From: Flammeovirgaceae bacterium UBA6059
Lineage (GTDB): Bacteria > Bacteroidota > Bacteroidia > Cytophagales > Cyclobacteriaceae
Length of the DNA: 64,000 bases
Reading direction: 5' to 3'
NCBI GenBank assembly: GCA_002435755.1
Contig: DIYH01000014.1
Coordinates: 62,001-126,000 of the forward strand
A program made the translations under genes and the position numbers. Below the pieces are notes generated by a model. The model made no database searches and was not told where the DNA came from. It saw only the letters and a list, made by a program, of their open reading frames with translations. Below, piece after piece: positions 8,403 to 18,900 of the stretch; the stretch's first letter is position 1; each line of letters begins with the position of its first letter.

Positions 8403-11234
8403 TTAAAATCTTAATTGAAAACCAAAATCTGCTGTTGCACCAAAGACGGTAGTATTAGTGAGTATATCTGTTGTCAATAATTCTGTCTCAGCTTGATTGG
8501 TGATATTGTTAAAATTTACATAAAGCTTAATGTTATCCGAAATGGCTTGCTTAAAGGTCAGATCCAATCGGGTTGTCTTACCTTCAAACTCATCTGTTTG
8601 AGGCTCACGGGCAATATCATCTATTACCAAGGCCTGATGTACTACTGAAAATCTCCCTGTAAATCCACCCTTTTCATACCCTAATGATAAGTTCCAAATA
8701 GAATTGGGCTGACCAACTAATGGCGCCTCTCTAACTTCCTCTACTAATCTGGTAGGATTTCTTAATGAAACTAGAAATGGGTAATTGGTGGCGGACTGAA
8801 GTAAAGTGAAATTTCCTGACAACAAAAGTCCATCAAATGGCCTTGGAAGAAATCTAAAATTGAGCTGTATATCTGTTTCGATTCCTTGTACCGTAGTGAC
8901 ATCCTCTACATTTCTAGGCTCGAATAGATTAAGAGTACTGCCAAATTCATCTTCAAATCGTGAATTACTCTGATAATCTATGTTTGTTAACTCTTTATAA
9001 AATCCTCCTACGGTCAACAAACCCCAATCATTATAAAATGAGAGGAATAGATCATAATTCCAAGCTGTAGTATGTTGAAGATCAAAATTTCCTCTATCAA
9101 GCCTTTTTTCAAACTCGTTTCTTCTACTCCAAGGTACCAATTGTAGAAATTCAGGACGGGTAAGCGTTTTAGTAGCCGCTAACCGCACATCAAACCAATC
9201 AAGTGGTTGAATTTTAACATTGACTTGAGGAAACCACTCTAAATATGATCTTGTCCTAGTGGTATCCGCTAGCCCACCCCCTAAACCATCATCGTTGATA
9301 TTAGCCGCAGTTCCAAAAAAACCAGTGTACCGCAGAGCTGTATTTTCGGCACGTACACCTCCTACCACCGTTACCAAATCATCGTAATTAAGTGTTGTCA
9401 TCAAATATCCAGCACCGATTCTATCACGTACTATGTAATCTTCAAAATCCTGTTGGGGATCTATCTGGTATATTGAATCGCGGTATTGATTAAAGAAACT
9501 TCTGGCTTCACTTGCTGATATATGATACCCTGGAAGTTGCTCACGTGATCCAACACCAAATGGAAAAGATGATACGTTCCAATCGCTCTGCTCTAGAGGA
9601 GTTAAAAAGCTGTTGATAATCACATTGCCTCCAGGTGCACGTTCATATTTTTCAGCTTCTAACCAACTGTAGCCATAAGCTGCATTTTCCATTCCAACTT
9701 CCCTAAAACCAGTTTCGTTGGATTCCCTTGAGTCTTGCCTGAATTTAGCACCGAACTTTATCGAGCCGCCTATTTTATCAGTAATGTTAACCGGGATAGT
9801 CAAATCAAATTGTGACGTTATACTCTCTGTTTCTCTTACTCTAGGAATATTTTGCACTCGCGCCATTAAGGATTGCTCAAGAACATGTAGTGTGTCTACA
9901 GCCCTGATAAAAAAATCGCTTGGAGAAGTGTTGAATTTTCCATCCGAACCACCAATGTCCCAAAATCTCATGCTATGTTCTAGTGGTCTATCACCTTCAT
10001 TCAGATTGTAGGAAGCCCTCCATTCTAAGTTCCAATTCTTAAAAAATGAATGGGTACCTGTAAGACTCGTTGATACCACGCGTTCAGTCTCTTCTGCCAT
10101 GTTGTGGCGATATTCAGTTCTAGCTTGGGTATATTGACTGACATATTGATCTTCCTCATCTCTGCGGTATTGTAGTAAGGAATTCAATACAATTCGATTC
10201 TGTGGTCCAAACTCATAATCAACTGTGGCCGCACCCCCATAACGATACCGATTTCTGAATGTCCTGCGAAGACTAATGTTATCCAGATTGTAAGTTCTCT
10301 CATCGCCAATAAATTGAGCGCCTCCCCATCCAAGTAGTTCGGCATCCTGACTGCGGTTGGCTTTCTGATAGTTACCGGTTGCTAATAGACCGAGCTTTCC
10401 ATTAAAAAATCGCTTACCTCCAGTTGCACTTGTTCTCACTTGTCCCCACTCATCGGCTAACGCATTATAACCATACTGGAAATAACCAGTAAATTCAGGT
10501 TCCTCGGAAGCTCGTTTGGTTTTGAAGTTTACAGTACCACCGATAGCATCAGCATCTTTATCTGGTGTCAATGCTTTAAACACTTCTATGCCTGCCAATA
10601 CATCAGGTGACATCATACTAATATCAACGGATCTGTCATTTCCTGATGCCGGAATACGTTCTCCATTAATAGTAATTGAACTAAACCTAGGAGAAAGACC
10701 CCTCATGACTACTTGATTACCCTCGCCACCACTACGTCGGACGGATATACCTGGTAATCGACCTAGCGTCTCCGCAGCATTTTGGTCGGGTAATTCCCTG
10801 ATTTTATCCTGAGAAACAATATTTACGATTGTGTTGGCATTTATTTGCTGATTGATTGCGGCCGCCTGGCCAACTGCCTGACCAGTAATCACAATTTCCT
10901 CGGCTATCAATGAATTCAAATCCAACTGCACGTCCAAGTCAAGTGTCTTAGTATCTGTAATAGTCACTTCACGTTCTACTGTACCATAGCCAATATATCT
11001 GATTTCAATGGTTGCACTGACGCTGGGTATGTATATGCTAAAGTTTCCGTAAAGATCAGTTACAACACCCTGAGTTGTTCCTTTAATTGATACAGTAGCA
11101 CCAGGCAGAGGCTCATTAGTCATCTGATCAGTTACAGTGCCCGTAACTGTCCCGCCAGACTGGGCCGTTACGGAATAATTGAGCGTTAGAATTAATAATG
11201 TGAGCTTAACACCAATTCGTAGAAGTAGAATCAT
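8403..11234 (-). CDS. TonB-dependent outer-membrane receptor of the glycan locus
   Basis: 943 residues. A signal peptide is followed by a carboxypeptidase-regulatory-like domain (about 28-110; GTVTDQMTNEPLPGATV is typical), a plug domain (about 135-240; ETLGRLPGISVRR, VMRGLSPRFSSITINGERIP, GGTVNFKTK) and a 22-strand barrel ending in an aromatic residue (FGFQLRF). It takes up a large ligand across the outer membrane using TonB energy. The overall pattern is closer to the TIGR01782-type receptors known from Caulobacter and Xanthomonas than to SusC, and no SusD gene follows. First gene of a three-gene operon ending at the terminator near 6100. A LacI-type palindrome lies about 40 bases upstream of the start, which suggests sugar-responsive control. 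Confidence 0.93.
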   Translation of the reverse strand: MILLLRIGVKLTLLILTLNYSVTAQSGGTVTGTVTDQMTNEPLPGATVSIKGTTQGVVTDLYGNFSIYIPSVSATIEIRYIGYGTVEREVTITDTKTLDLDVQLDLNSLIAEEIVITGQAVGQAAAINQQINANTIVNIVSQDKIRELPDQNAAETLGRLPGISVRRSGGEGNQVVMRGLSPRFSSITINGERIPASGNDRSVDISMMSPDVLAGIEVFKALTPDKDADAIGGTVNFKTKRASEEPEFTGYFQYGYNALADEWGQVRTSATGGKRFFNGKLGLLATGNYQKANRSQDAELLGWGGAQFIGDERTYNLDNISLRRTFRNRYRYGGAATVDYEFGPQNRIVLNSLLQYRRDEEDQYVSQYTQARTEYRHNMAEETERVVSTSLTGTHSFFKNWNLEWRASYNLNEGDRPLEHSMRFWDIGGSDGKFNTSPSDFFIRAVDTLHVLEQSLMARVQNIPRVRETESITSQFDLTIPVNITDKIGGSIKFGAKFRQDSRESNETGFREVGMENAAYGYSWLEAEKYERAPGGNVIINSFLTPLEQSDWNVSSFPFGVGSREQLPGYHISASEARSFFNQYRDSIYQIDPQQDFEDYIVRDRIGAGYLMTTLNYDDLVTVVGGVRAENTALRYTGFFGTAANINDDGLGGGLADTTRTRSYLEWFPQVNVKIQPLDWFDVRLAATKTLTRPEFLQLVPWSRRNEFEKRLDRGNFDLQHTTAWNYDLFLSFYNDWGLLTVGGFYKELTNIDYQSNSRFEDEFGSTLNLFEPRNVEDVTTVQGIETDIQLNFRFLPRPFDGLLLSGNFTLLQSATNYPFLVSLRNPTRLVEEVREAPLVGQPNSIWNLSLGYEKGGFTGRFSVVHQALVIDDIAREPQTDEFEGKTTRLDLTFKQAISDNIKLYVNFNNITNQAETELLTTDILTNTTVFGATADFGFQLRF

Positions 11235-11273
11235 ATATGCCTGTTTACGATTATCTGTTTCTTTCTCTACGAC

Positions 11274-11285
11274 GAAAACGTTTGC
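11274..11285. promoter_or_regulatory. Candidate LacI-family operator
   Basis: GAAAACGTTTGC has a perfect AAACGTTT core centred on CG, one mismatch from the symmetric GCAAACGTTTGC typical of LacI-family operators. It lies about 40 bases before the receptor start codon. No LacI gene is in the window, so the regulator is unknown. Confidence 0.4.
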
Positions 11286-11598
11286 AGCAAACCCTTACAA
11301 AAGGTTTTAGACTTGTTTCTATATTTTCCAGACTTATGATCACAATAAAAAATATCACTGAGTTTACGAGCCATTTCAGGTAAGGACTGTTAGGTCTTCC
11401 TCTTCGTATATCTTATCGCAGCATGGATTTGTATACCACTAAAGGTTAGCCTGACTCACTAGAGGGCTTTAAATGACGTTTTTAACAAGCTGATCTAAGA
11501 TGCTCAAAGTGTCGCTCAATGCGAATTGCCAGGACAAATCTGATGACATTACAGGGTAATTCATTTTAAATCATGCAGCGATGTAAGAGTTGTGTCAT

Positions 11599-11629
11599 AG
11601 AGTAACACAAAGAAGTACTTTGCGAAACT
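11599..11629. repeat. Dispersed repeat A, short copy
   Basis: The stretch beginning AGAGTAACACAAAGAAGT and ending TTTGCGAAACT matches the copy at 30108-30138 almost base for base. Other, more diverged copies lie at 25840-25905 and 39298-39403. Confidence 0.6.
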
Positions 11630-11655
11630 GTACCCTTTAAGTCACAACCCGCTCC

Positions 11656-14001
11656 TCAAAAACTCAACGTGTACTTGAGTACTGGTATCAATCCCGTCTG
11701 GGTTTGGGTTTCGAGGATGGGTTGGCCGTTTTCGAATTCTAGTTCCGGGCGGGCCTGGTTGAGGCGATTGGTGACGTTCTGTACATCGAAGCTGATGGCA
11801 TGGGTGGACTTTACTAGGTTCCATTGGTAGCGCATGCCAATGTCAAATCGCATGTAGTTATCGATCTGCTCGGTAAAAGGAGTTGCTGCCAGGATGAGAT
11901 CATCTTCCTGGGCAGAAGCATCCAGATCAGCTGCGGTATAGCGCTGACCACCAGAGAATGTCGCCTTGCCATTGAGACTGAAGGTATTGCGACCAGATGG
12001 GCCTAGGGTGAAGTCCTTACCTCCCAGAATGTTGAGGATATAGTTGCCATTGAAGCGAGTGCCGAAATAGTTGGAACCGTCTAAGCTGAACTCCGACTTG
12101 TAAAGTGACAAGGTCGACATGTAGTAGAACCCACGATTCAGGAACCGCTCCAGGGTCAGCTCCAATCCATAGTTGCGGCCTGTTCCTTCATTGACCAAGG
12201 TAGGCTCATCTGCTTCGAAGAAGTCATAAACATCCACAGTATTGAGGGCTGAGAAGTTGGCATTCGGATATGCAGAGATCGGTACATCGAATAGGTGCTG
12301 GTAGTAGGTCTCTATCTTCAACCGCGTATGAGGATTAAGGTTCCAGTCATAGCCTAGTACAGTATGATACGCCCGGGTCAAATCCAAGTCTCGATTGACC
12401 AGATTACCTTCCTCATTCCGCATCTGCGATCGCATCTGATAGACTAAGATATTCTCCGCACGAGAGTGCAGGCTCGCTCCAATGCTCAGCGATTGATTGT
12501 CTTTGAAGAACCATTTCAGTCCCAGTCGAGGCTCCAAAGCTGTTTTGCCGGTGTAGGCATAGTGGAGGCCATGAATGCCACTATTGAGTACCAATTGTTC
12601 GTTGAGGCGCCACTTCCATTGGCCGAATGCCTGTAGCTCTGAAGTACTTCCATCGACGTTGGTAACTTCATTGCCATCTTCCCAGGCGTAGGTGTCGTCC
12701 AATCGTTGCTCGATCTGACCGTAGATCACACCAGACTGGATGGTGTGCCTGGCATTGAACTTATGATTGATCGTGGTGCTCAACCGATAAGTGTAGTTAG
12801 AAGATTCCTCCTCGTAGGACTCCAACAGGTCCTGATCGAACAGGCTGGATTCCTTATAGCTGGCATCTACGAACGAGCCATTCAGACTTGTCTTCAACAA
12901 TGTCTTATCGCTCAAGAAGTATTCATGTCCCAGGCCAACCATCAACGTTTTCGATAGATCATCGGTGTTCTCCACATAAGTACCCCCTCCCGCTGGTTCC
13001 GACTCGCTGAGGTTGACCCAGCTATTGCCGCCCAAGCCATATAGACTGAAGCGCCCGGCTTTTCCAGTAGGTACTGCCACATTGAAGCTGAGGTCTTGAT
13101 AGTTGGGTAGGTAATCCCCGGCAACCTCTACCCCCAGGTTGTTTAGGATGGATAGGGTCGAGTAGCGATAGTTGAACAAATAAGACGCCTCCGATGATTT
13201 TCCGATAGGCCCCTCTGAGGCAACTTCTACGCCGAGGAAGCCTGCGCCGATGGTCGTTTCGTTGTTGTCGTTGTTGCCTTCCCTGAGCTTCAGGTCAAAC
13301 ACGCCGGCCGTGACATTGCCAAACTCCGCAGGAAATGCGGCGGTATAGAAATCAGAATTGGCCAGGACGTTGGAGCTGAGCATGCTGATCGCCCCGCCTG
13401 TGCCACCCAGGCTGCTGAAATGATTGGGATTGGGGATGACCAGGCCCTCCATGCGCCATAGCAAACCCAGCGGCGTGTTACCACGAATGACGATATCATT
13501 GTTGAGGTCATCACCATTACCGACGACACCTGCAAAGTTTTGTGCCTGCCGGGCAGGATCAGCAATGGACGCAGCATATCGGCTGGCATCATCGACATTA
13601 AGCGAACGCACACTCAGGGTCGCCAGCTGATTGGTAACCTCCCCAGGTGCGGGCGAACCCTCAATCACCACTTCTTCGAGCCGCGTCAGACTCTCCGTCA
13701 TCTCCAGCTCCAGCATTACCTCCTTACCAGCTGTCACCTCTACATTGGGCACCAACTGAGGCTCGTACCCTACGAGGGTGAGCGCCAGATCATGACGCCC
13801 TAGCGGAACATTGTCGATGACAAAGCGACCCTCGGCATCCCCAATCGTCCATAGCGGTGGATCGGTATTCAGCACAGTGACAACTACTAACTCTAATGGC
13901 GAGCGGCTGTCGGTATCTACGACCCTACCTTTTACCTTTTGTTGGGCAATGAGTAGTGAGGGTAAGCAAATAAGAAAAATGACACTGAGTAAAAATCGCA
14001 T
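11656..14001 (-). CDS. TonB-dependent receptor, orphan
   Basis: 781 residues: signal peptide (1-19), carboxypeptidase-regulatory-like domain (about 22-105, KVKGRVVDTDSRSPLELV), plug domain with DIVIRGNTPLGLLWRMEG and GGAISMLSSNVL, then a beta-barrel with a C-terminal aromatic (LKYTLSF). The plug resembles receptors for siderophores, peptides or other small ligands rather than SusC. The spacing suggests transcription by itself: 172 bases separate it from the restriction locus upstream and more than 400 bases from the next receptor gene downstream. Codon choice looks more GC-rich than in the neighbouring restriction genes. The ligand cannot be predicted. Confidence 0.9.
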   Translation of the reverse strand: MRFLLSVIFLICLPSLLIAQQKVKGRVVDTDSRSPLELVVVTVLNTDPPLWTIGDAEGRFVIDNVPLGRHDLALTLVGYEPQLVPNVEVTAGKEVMLELEMTESLTRLEEVVIEGSPAPGEVTNQLATLSVRSLNVDDASRYAASIADPARQAQNFAGVVGNGDDLNNDIVIRGNTPLGLLWRMEGLVIPNPNHFSSLGGTGGAISMLSSNVLANSDFYTAAFPAEFGNVTAGVFDLKLREGNNDNNETTIGAGFLGVEVASEGPIGKSSEASYLFNYRYSTLSILNNLGVEVAGDYLPNYQDLSFNVAVPTGKAGRFSLYGLGGNSWVNLSESEPAGGGTYVENTDDLSKTLMVGLGHEYFLSDKTLLKTSLNGSFVDASYKESSLFDQDLLESYEEESSNYTYRLSTTINHKFNARHTIQSGVIYGQIEQRLDDTYAWEDGNEVTNVDGSTSELQAFGQWKWRLNEQLVLNSGIHGLHYAYTGKTALEPRLGLKWFFKDNQSLSIGASLHSRAENILVYQMRSQMRNEEGNLVNRDLDLTRAYHTVLGYDWNLNPHTRLKIETYYQHLFDVPISAYPNANFSALNTVDVYDFFEADEPTLVNEGTGRNYGLELTLERFLNRGFYYMSTLSLYKSEFSLDGSNYFGTRFNGNYILNILGGKDFTLGPSGRNTFSLNGKATFSGGQRYTAADLDASAQEDDLILAATPFTEQIDNYMRFDIGMRYQWNLVKSTHAISFDVQNVTNRLNQARPELEFENGQPILETQTQTGLIPVLKYTLSF

Positions 14002-14173
14002 ACTGTTTTGGTGTGGTACAGTTAAGCTACAGTTGAAGGGGGATTTACCCTACCGGAATAAAGTCGTGATGCAGTAAAAGTCGGTTAGTCTAGATCGATA
14101 TCTGATTGGCACTTCTAATCTCCCTTTTTAGGGGTGCCCGACAAGGTTTTTTTTGGTCATTAGTTTCCTTTTA

Positions 14174-14731
14174 TTAGCTGTTATGAAATTCTCTGAATTT
14201 CCCCTGGATATCTACCTGCAAATGATATTCATTTGATCTCAACTTTGGTTTATAGCTGGTATTTACAGCATCAGAATTATATAAAAGTAAAATCAAATCA
14301 TTGTCTTGTTGCTTTCCCCTCAACTTCCTTAATGATGAATGCTTTTTCCCTTGAAAAAATGATTTTGAAACGTTGAAAGCCTCTCCTTTTAATTCTTGAC
14401 TACTATTTTTTGCGGTGATATCATGCGCATTTTGGTTTTCATTGCCATACTCTACTTCATAATAATCAAACATAAGTGCTTCAACTCTTCCTTCCAGAAG
14501 CTCTTTAATTCCATACAAAATTGTTAGATCCGTCATAATGCGATTCGCAGCTTCGAAGAAAGTAACATGGGGATACGGCCCAGTGTTAATTGGCTCTCTT
14601 TTCAACTTTAATAACAAAGACATTAAATCTGATTCTGTGAAATTCAAAGGAATTGATTTGATATACCCGTGATATGATTTTATTGCATTATCAATATTTG
14701 TGTCATTTAATATTTTGGGCACATTCCTCAT
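14174..14731 (-). CDS. Uncharacterised protein at the end of the restriction operon, possible small PD-(D/E)XK nuclease
   Basis: 185 residues that I do not recognise as a named family. Its start overlaps the stop of the preceding nuclease gene by four bases, so the two are translationally coupled and probably work together. A possible PD-(D/E)XK core is visible: strand FDYYEVEYG (about 88-96), Asp104 in AHDIT, then Glu113-Leu-Lys115 in QELKGEAFNVS, with the eight-residue gap and the following Lys/Ser-rich helix that this fold often shows. There is no signal peptide or membrane segment, so it should be cytoplasmic. The sequence is AT-rich, like the rest of the island. It could equally be a non-catalytic partner or immunity protein. 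Confidence 0.7.
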   Translation of the reverse strand: MRNVPKILNDTNIDNAIKSYHGYIKSIPLNFTESDLMSLLLKLKREPINTGPYPHVTFFEAANRIMTDLTILYGIKELLEGRVEALMFDYYEVEYGNENQNAHDITAKNSSQELKGEAFNVSKSFFQGKKHSSLRKLRGKQQDNDLILLLYNSDAVNTSYKPKLRSNEYHLQVDIQGKFREFHNS

Positions 14732-15921
14732 ATAGACATACTTTCACTGCTTATATATTCGGTATCAATATTTAGATTTCTCTTAATGTATGAAATGAAA
14801 TCTCTTTCGTCATTTGATGGTTCATATGGTCCTACAACAACTATTTTTACCTTTTTTTCGGATTCAATTCGACTACAATAGGATAGTAACTGGCCTAAAG
14901 CTTCCCTCATGCAATCTTCTGCCCATGCATATGGTTTTACTTCATACAAAACAATCTCATTTTCATTCTCGCGTTTGATGTCAGCAAAGTCCTCTTCCAT
15001 TAAAACAGTATCTTTTGGAAAACGTGCTTTTAGGATTTCATAGAATTGTTGTTGAATTTCATTGTGTTTAAGGTGCGCTACGTAGGGTTGTGAACCTCTC
15101 CTAGCCTCAAGACCCGTTTTTCGTTTGTTAGTCGATTTTCTTTTTGTGCGCCTAGATCTTACTTTTTCTCTGACCAAAGGTTGATCTGACGTTCTGTATT
15201 TATCGAATATTATTTCAATCCTGGCCGGGTCTGTTATTTCATAGATAGTTTCACCATACCCTCCGATTTTCTTGTCAATATTCAATCCCGTCTCTATGAA
15301 TTCAACATTAATCAAATGCCCTAAATCTCCTGGATCATGAGAATAAATACGACCATCTCTTTCAACAACTATAGCATAACCTACAATTTCTAAAGAAGGT
15401 TGATTTCCCTTAGGCCAACCCTTAGATTTTAAAGCGATCATATCACCTGGTTTCAATTGAAGGAATTTCTTTGTTGCGGAATATTCTTTGGATGAGTGCC
15501 CCTTCTTTCTTAGAAAAGAAACAATTTCTTCCTGACTTTTTCCGTACAAATGATCAAGGTTCTCGTCCCAACAAAACCCCATTGCAACTACCTGATTATC
15601 AAGTAGCAATTCATAAATACTCTTATTTCTGTACGATGTGCCTATTAAGTAGTAGTTAGGCGCGGTGATATTACCATTAAAGCTTGTTAACCCAAACCTT
15701 CTTGGATTTTCTCCTTCTAATGTGAATATTCCTTCATTGTCCCTGTTTATACTCCAGTAAAGGTATGCGCCTATTGTTGCCCAAGGCGTTTTACCACTAC
15801 TTACAAAACCTTCAACGGTCCCAATACGGCTAGCTTCTTCCCAAATTTCCTTTGTTGTTAATGGCCTTCCTACTTTTCGTAGGGTATTTTCAGCAATCTT
15901 CTTTAAGGTCAGCTTTGCCAT
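14728..15921 (-). CDS. Predicted modification-dependent restriction nuclease (HARE-HTH + PUA/EVE-like + PD-(D/E)XK)
   Basis: 397 residues with three recognisable parts. Residues about 1-75 match the HARE-HTH fold (LTLKKIAENTLRKVGRPLTTK, GKTPWATIGAYLY), a winged helix predicted in the literature to sense modified DNA. Residues about 88-240 look PUA/EVE-like (KPGDMIALKSKG, IVGYAIVVERDG), a fold that reads modified bases. After a Lys/Arg-rich linker (250-275), residues about 280-397 carry a PD-(D/E)XK-like core with Asp314 in EEDFADI and Glu327-Val-Lys329 in VLYEVKPYAW, then a QLLSYC helix. This combination suggests cutting of DNA with unusual or methylated bases. It lies 12 bases downstream of hsdR in the same transcript. 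The function is inferred from domain architecture; domain limits are approximate. Confidence 0.78.
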   Translation of the reverse strand: MAKLTLKKIAENTLRKVGRPLTTKEIWEEASRIGTVEGFVSSGKTPWATIGAYLYWSINRDNEGIFTLEGENPRRFGLTSFNGNITAPNYYLIGTSYRNKSIYELLLDNQVVAMGFCWDENLDHLYGKSQEEIVSFLRKKGHSSKEYSATKKFLQLKPGDMIALKSKGWPKGNQPSLEIVGYAIVVERDGRIYSHDPGDLGHLINVEFIETGLNIDKKIGGYGETIYEITDPARIEIIFDKYRTSDQPLVREKVRSRRTKRKSTNKRKTGLEARRGSQPYVAHLKHNEIQQQFYEILKARFPKDTVLMEEDFADIKRENENEIVLYEVKPYAWAEDCMREALGQLLSYCSRIESEKKVKIVVVGPYEPSNDERDFISYIKRNLNIDTEYISSESMSI

Positions 15922-15933
15922 GCCAGGAGAACA

Positions 15934-18900
15934 TTACTTATCACCATTTACTAAATCTTTAGCCAACATCTTAGCCTGAGTAATCACCGTGTTTACGGCC
16001 TTTTCTTGTAAGTCCGGTGGATAGCCAAATTTTCTCAAGATTCTCCTAACATTTCTCCTCAGTGTGGCCTGAACGCTCTCTTTTATTGTCCAGTCGATGG
16101 TAGTACTATTTCTAACTGTCTTGAGAAGTTCCTGAGCAATGTGCTTTAATGTTTCATCACCAAGAATGGAAACAGCGCTATTATTCACTTCTAATGCCGT
16201 ATAAAAGGCATACTCTCTGTAATCCAGACCTAATTGATCTCCTCTTTCATCCGCTTCTTTAATTTGCGCGGCAAAAGGAATAAGCACCTTTTCCAAGAAC
16301 TCAACCGTATCAATCATTCCGTTATGATAGCGCTTGATTGCTTCTTCAAGCATCTCCGAAAATTTCTTACTCTCAACCAGATTGATTTTCGTTCTTTTCC
16401 TGATTTCTTCTTTTAATAGTTTCTTTAGCAGTTCCACTGCCAAGTTCTTTTGTGGAAGATCTTTTAGTTCTTGAAGGAATTGCTTATCGAGAATTTCAAT
16501 GTTCGGCTTCTTCAAACCAGCCGCATCAAACACATCAATGACCTTATCTGCGGTAATGGCTTCAGACATTATCTGCTTAATTGCAGTTTCTATCTCCTCA
16601 TCAGATTTCCTACCTTCATTTCTATCAGAAATCTTAACAAGCCTTGACTTAATTGCTTGAAAAAGAGCAACATCGTCTCTTATTGCTAAAGCCTTTTCAT
16701 GCGGTACTGAAATGGCAAAAGTCTTTAAAAGGTTTCTTGTGTTTTCAACAAATGATTCTTCTCCGTTTTCCTGACTGAAAATGTAATCGACAATTAGAGG
16801 AATGTATTTCAATTTATCCTCAGATGTCAAAGTGAAGAACTTCTTCCAATCAAAGTGCCGCAACTGATATTCGATCGCTTCGTAGTATTCCAGCATTTTG
16901 GCAACAGCCAATTCCTGGTCTAGGGTTGGCTTGCCTTCTCCCCCACTGGTCGTATATTCTGCCAGCGCTACCTTTAACTCTTGTGCAATACCTAGATAAT
17001 CGACTACCAATCCACCTTCTTTGTCTTCCTTAAAGACACGGTTTACTCTTGCTATGGCTTGCATTAGACTGTGGCCTCTCATCGGCTTATCCACGTAGAG
17101 TGTATGCAAACACGGAGCATCAAATCCGGTTAACCACATATCCCGGACGATTACCATCTTGAGAGGGTCATTAGGGTTTTTCAAGCGTTCGCCAATGGCT
17201 TTTCGTCTCGCTTTATTTCTAATATGTGGTTGCATATTCAGGTCATCACTAGACGATCCCGTCATGATCACTTTGATAGCTCCTTTGTCATCATCCTCTG
17301 AATGCCAGCCGGGACGAAGTTTGGTAATCGCTTCATACATTTCCACACAAATGCGCCTGCTCATGCAAACGACTAATGCTTTTCCTTCCAGAACAAGGCT
17401 TCTTTGCTCATAATGATAAGTCAAGTCCTCAGCTATCTTGCTGATTCTGTTAGCGTTACCAACAATGGCTTCAAGTCGACTCCATTTAGCTCGCAGTTGC
17501 TGTCGTTGAGTTAGTTCTTCTCCTTCTGTTAGTTCTTCGAACTCCTCATCAATGTTTAGTTTTTCGTCTTCCGTGAAGTTGATTTTTGCTAATCTACTTT
17601 CATAGAAAATTGGGACTGTAGCTTTATCCGTTACCGCTTGCTGGATGTCATAAACGTCTATGTAATTACCAAAAACAGCTTGAGTATTTCTGTCATTGCT
17701 TTCAATTGGGGTACCTGTAAACCCGATAAATGAAGCATTGGGTAATGCGTCTCGCATGTGTTTAGCAAAACCATCAATGAAATCATACTGACTTCTATGA
17801 GCTTCATCTGCAATTACTACTATGTTTTTTCGATCACTTAATGCTTTGATATCAGCTCCAATGTATTGCGGTGCAGGTTCTTGAACCACATTGTTTTCAG
17901 GTTCTACAATATCACCATCAATTGGCATAAACTTCTGAATAGTAGTGAAAACAATACCACCTGATGCAACACTCAGGAGATTTCTAAGATGTTGTCGGTC
18001 CTCAGCTTGCCTAGGTTCCTGCCTTAGTAGTTGGCGACAGTTGAAAAAAGTCTCGAAAAGCTGATCATCCAAATCGTTTCTATCTGTAAGTAAAACGATA
18101 GTTGGGTTATCCAGAGCAAGTACCAACTTGCCTGTGAAAAATACCATGCTGAGACTTTTACCACTTCCCTGTGTATGCCAAACCACTCCTGCTCGTCTGT
18201 CACCTGTTTCAGAAGTAGCAAATTGCGTAGATTCCAAAGCCTTATTTACTGCGTAGTATTGGTGATAAGCAGCTACCTTCTTTATGATTTTGTCTTCACT
18301 ATTTTCGAATACAATGAAATGACGAATCGTATCCAGTAGCGCTTGTTTGTTCAACAAACCATTAAACATCACTTCCATTTCAGGAGTGAGTGTGTCTGCA
18401 GTAGTTTTTCCGTCTCTAGTTCTCCAAGTCATGAAACGATCCCAGCCACTGGTTACAGTACCATATCGAGCTTCCCACCCATCACTCACGATCATCAAAG
18501 CATTGTAATGAAAGATGGTCGGAATGGCTTCTTTGTATGTTTGGAGTTGCTTGAATGCAGATTTCGTAGTTGCATTTTCATCTACGGCATTCTTCAGTTC
18601 TATGATGCCTAATGGCAACCCGTTGATGAAAAGAAGAATGTCTGGACGTTTGTTTTGATTGCCTTCAATGATGGTGAACTGATCAATGGCCAGAAACTCA
18701 TTTCTTTCGGGATTCTCAAAATCAATAAGTGTTACTTTCTCTCCTCGGATACCGTCTGGCGTATTGATTTCTATTTCGACACCATCTGTAAGCAGCTTAT
18801 GGAATTGTTGGTTGTTAACAATTAGATTAGGGCTGTCTGCATGCAGCACTTTTTTGAGCGCATCTTCTTTGCCATCATAAGGAATGTCTGGGTTTAGCTT

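Larger units (their letters stand above)
11235..11655. other. Intergenic region upstream of the TonB receptor gene
   Basis: 421 bases without a credible gene. It holds a LacI-type palindrome near 11274-11285 and a copy of the dispersed CACAAAG/CTTTGTG repeat near 11599-11629. No obvious terminator follows the gene that ends at 11656. Confidence 0.7.

Noticed and set aside
8403..11234. Classic SusC/SusD pair
   Set aside because: No SusD-like gene follows; the next genes are a beta-helix protein and a small lipoprotein.
14108..14154. Hairpin-like GGCAC/GTGCC followed by eight T as a terminator
   Set aside because: The stem is short with a large internal loop, and no plus-strand gene ends before it; at most a relic.
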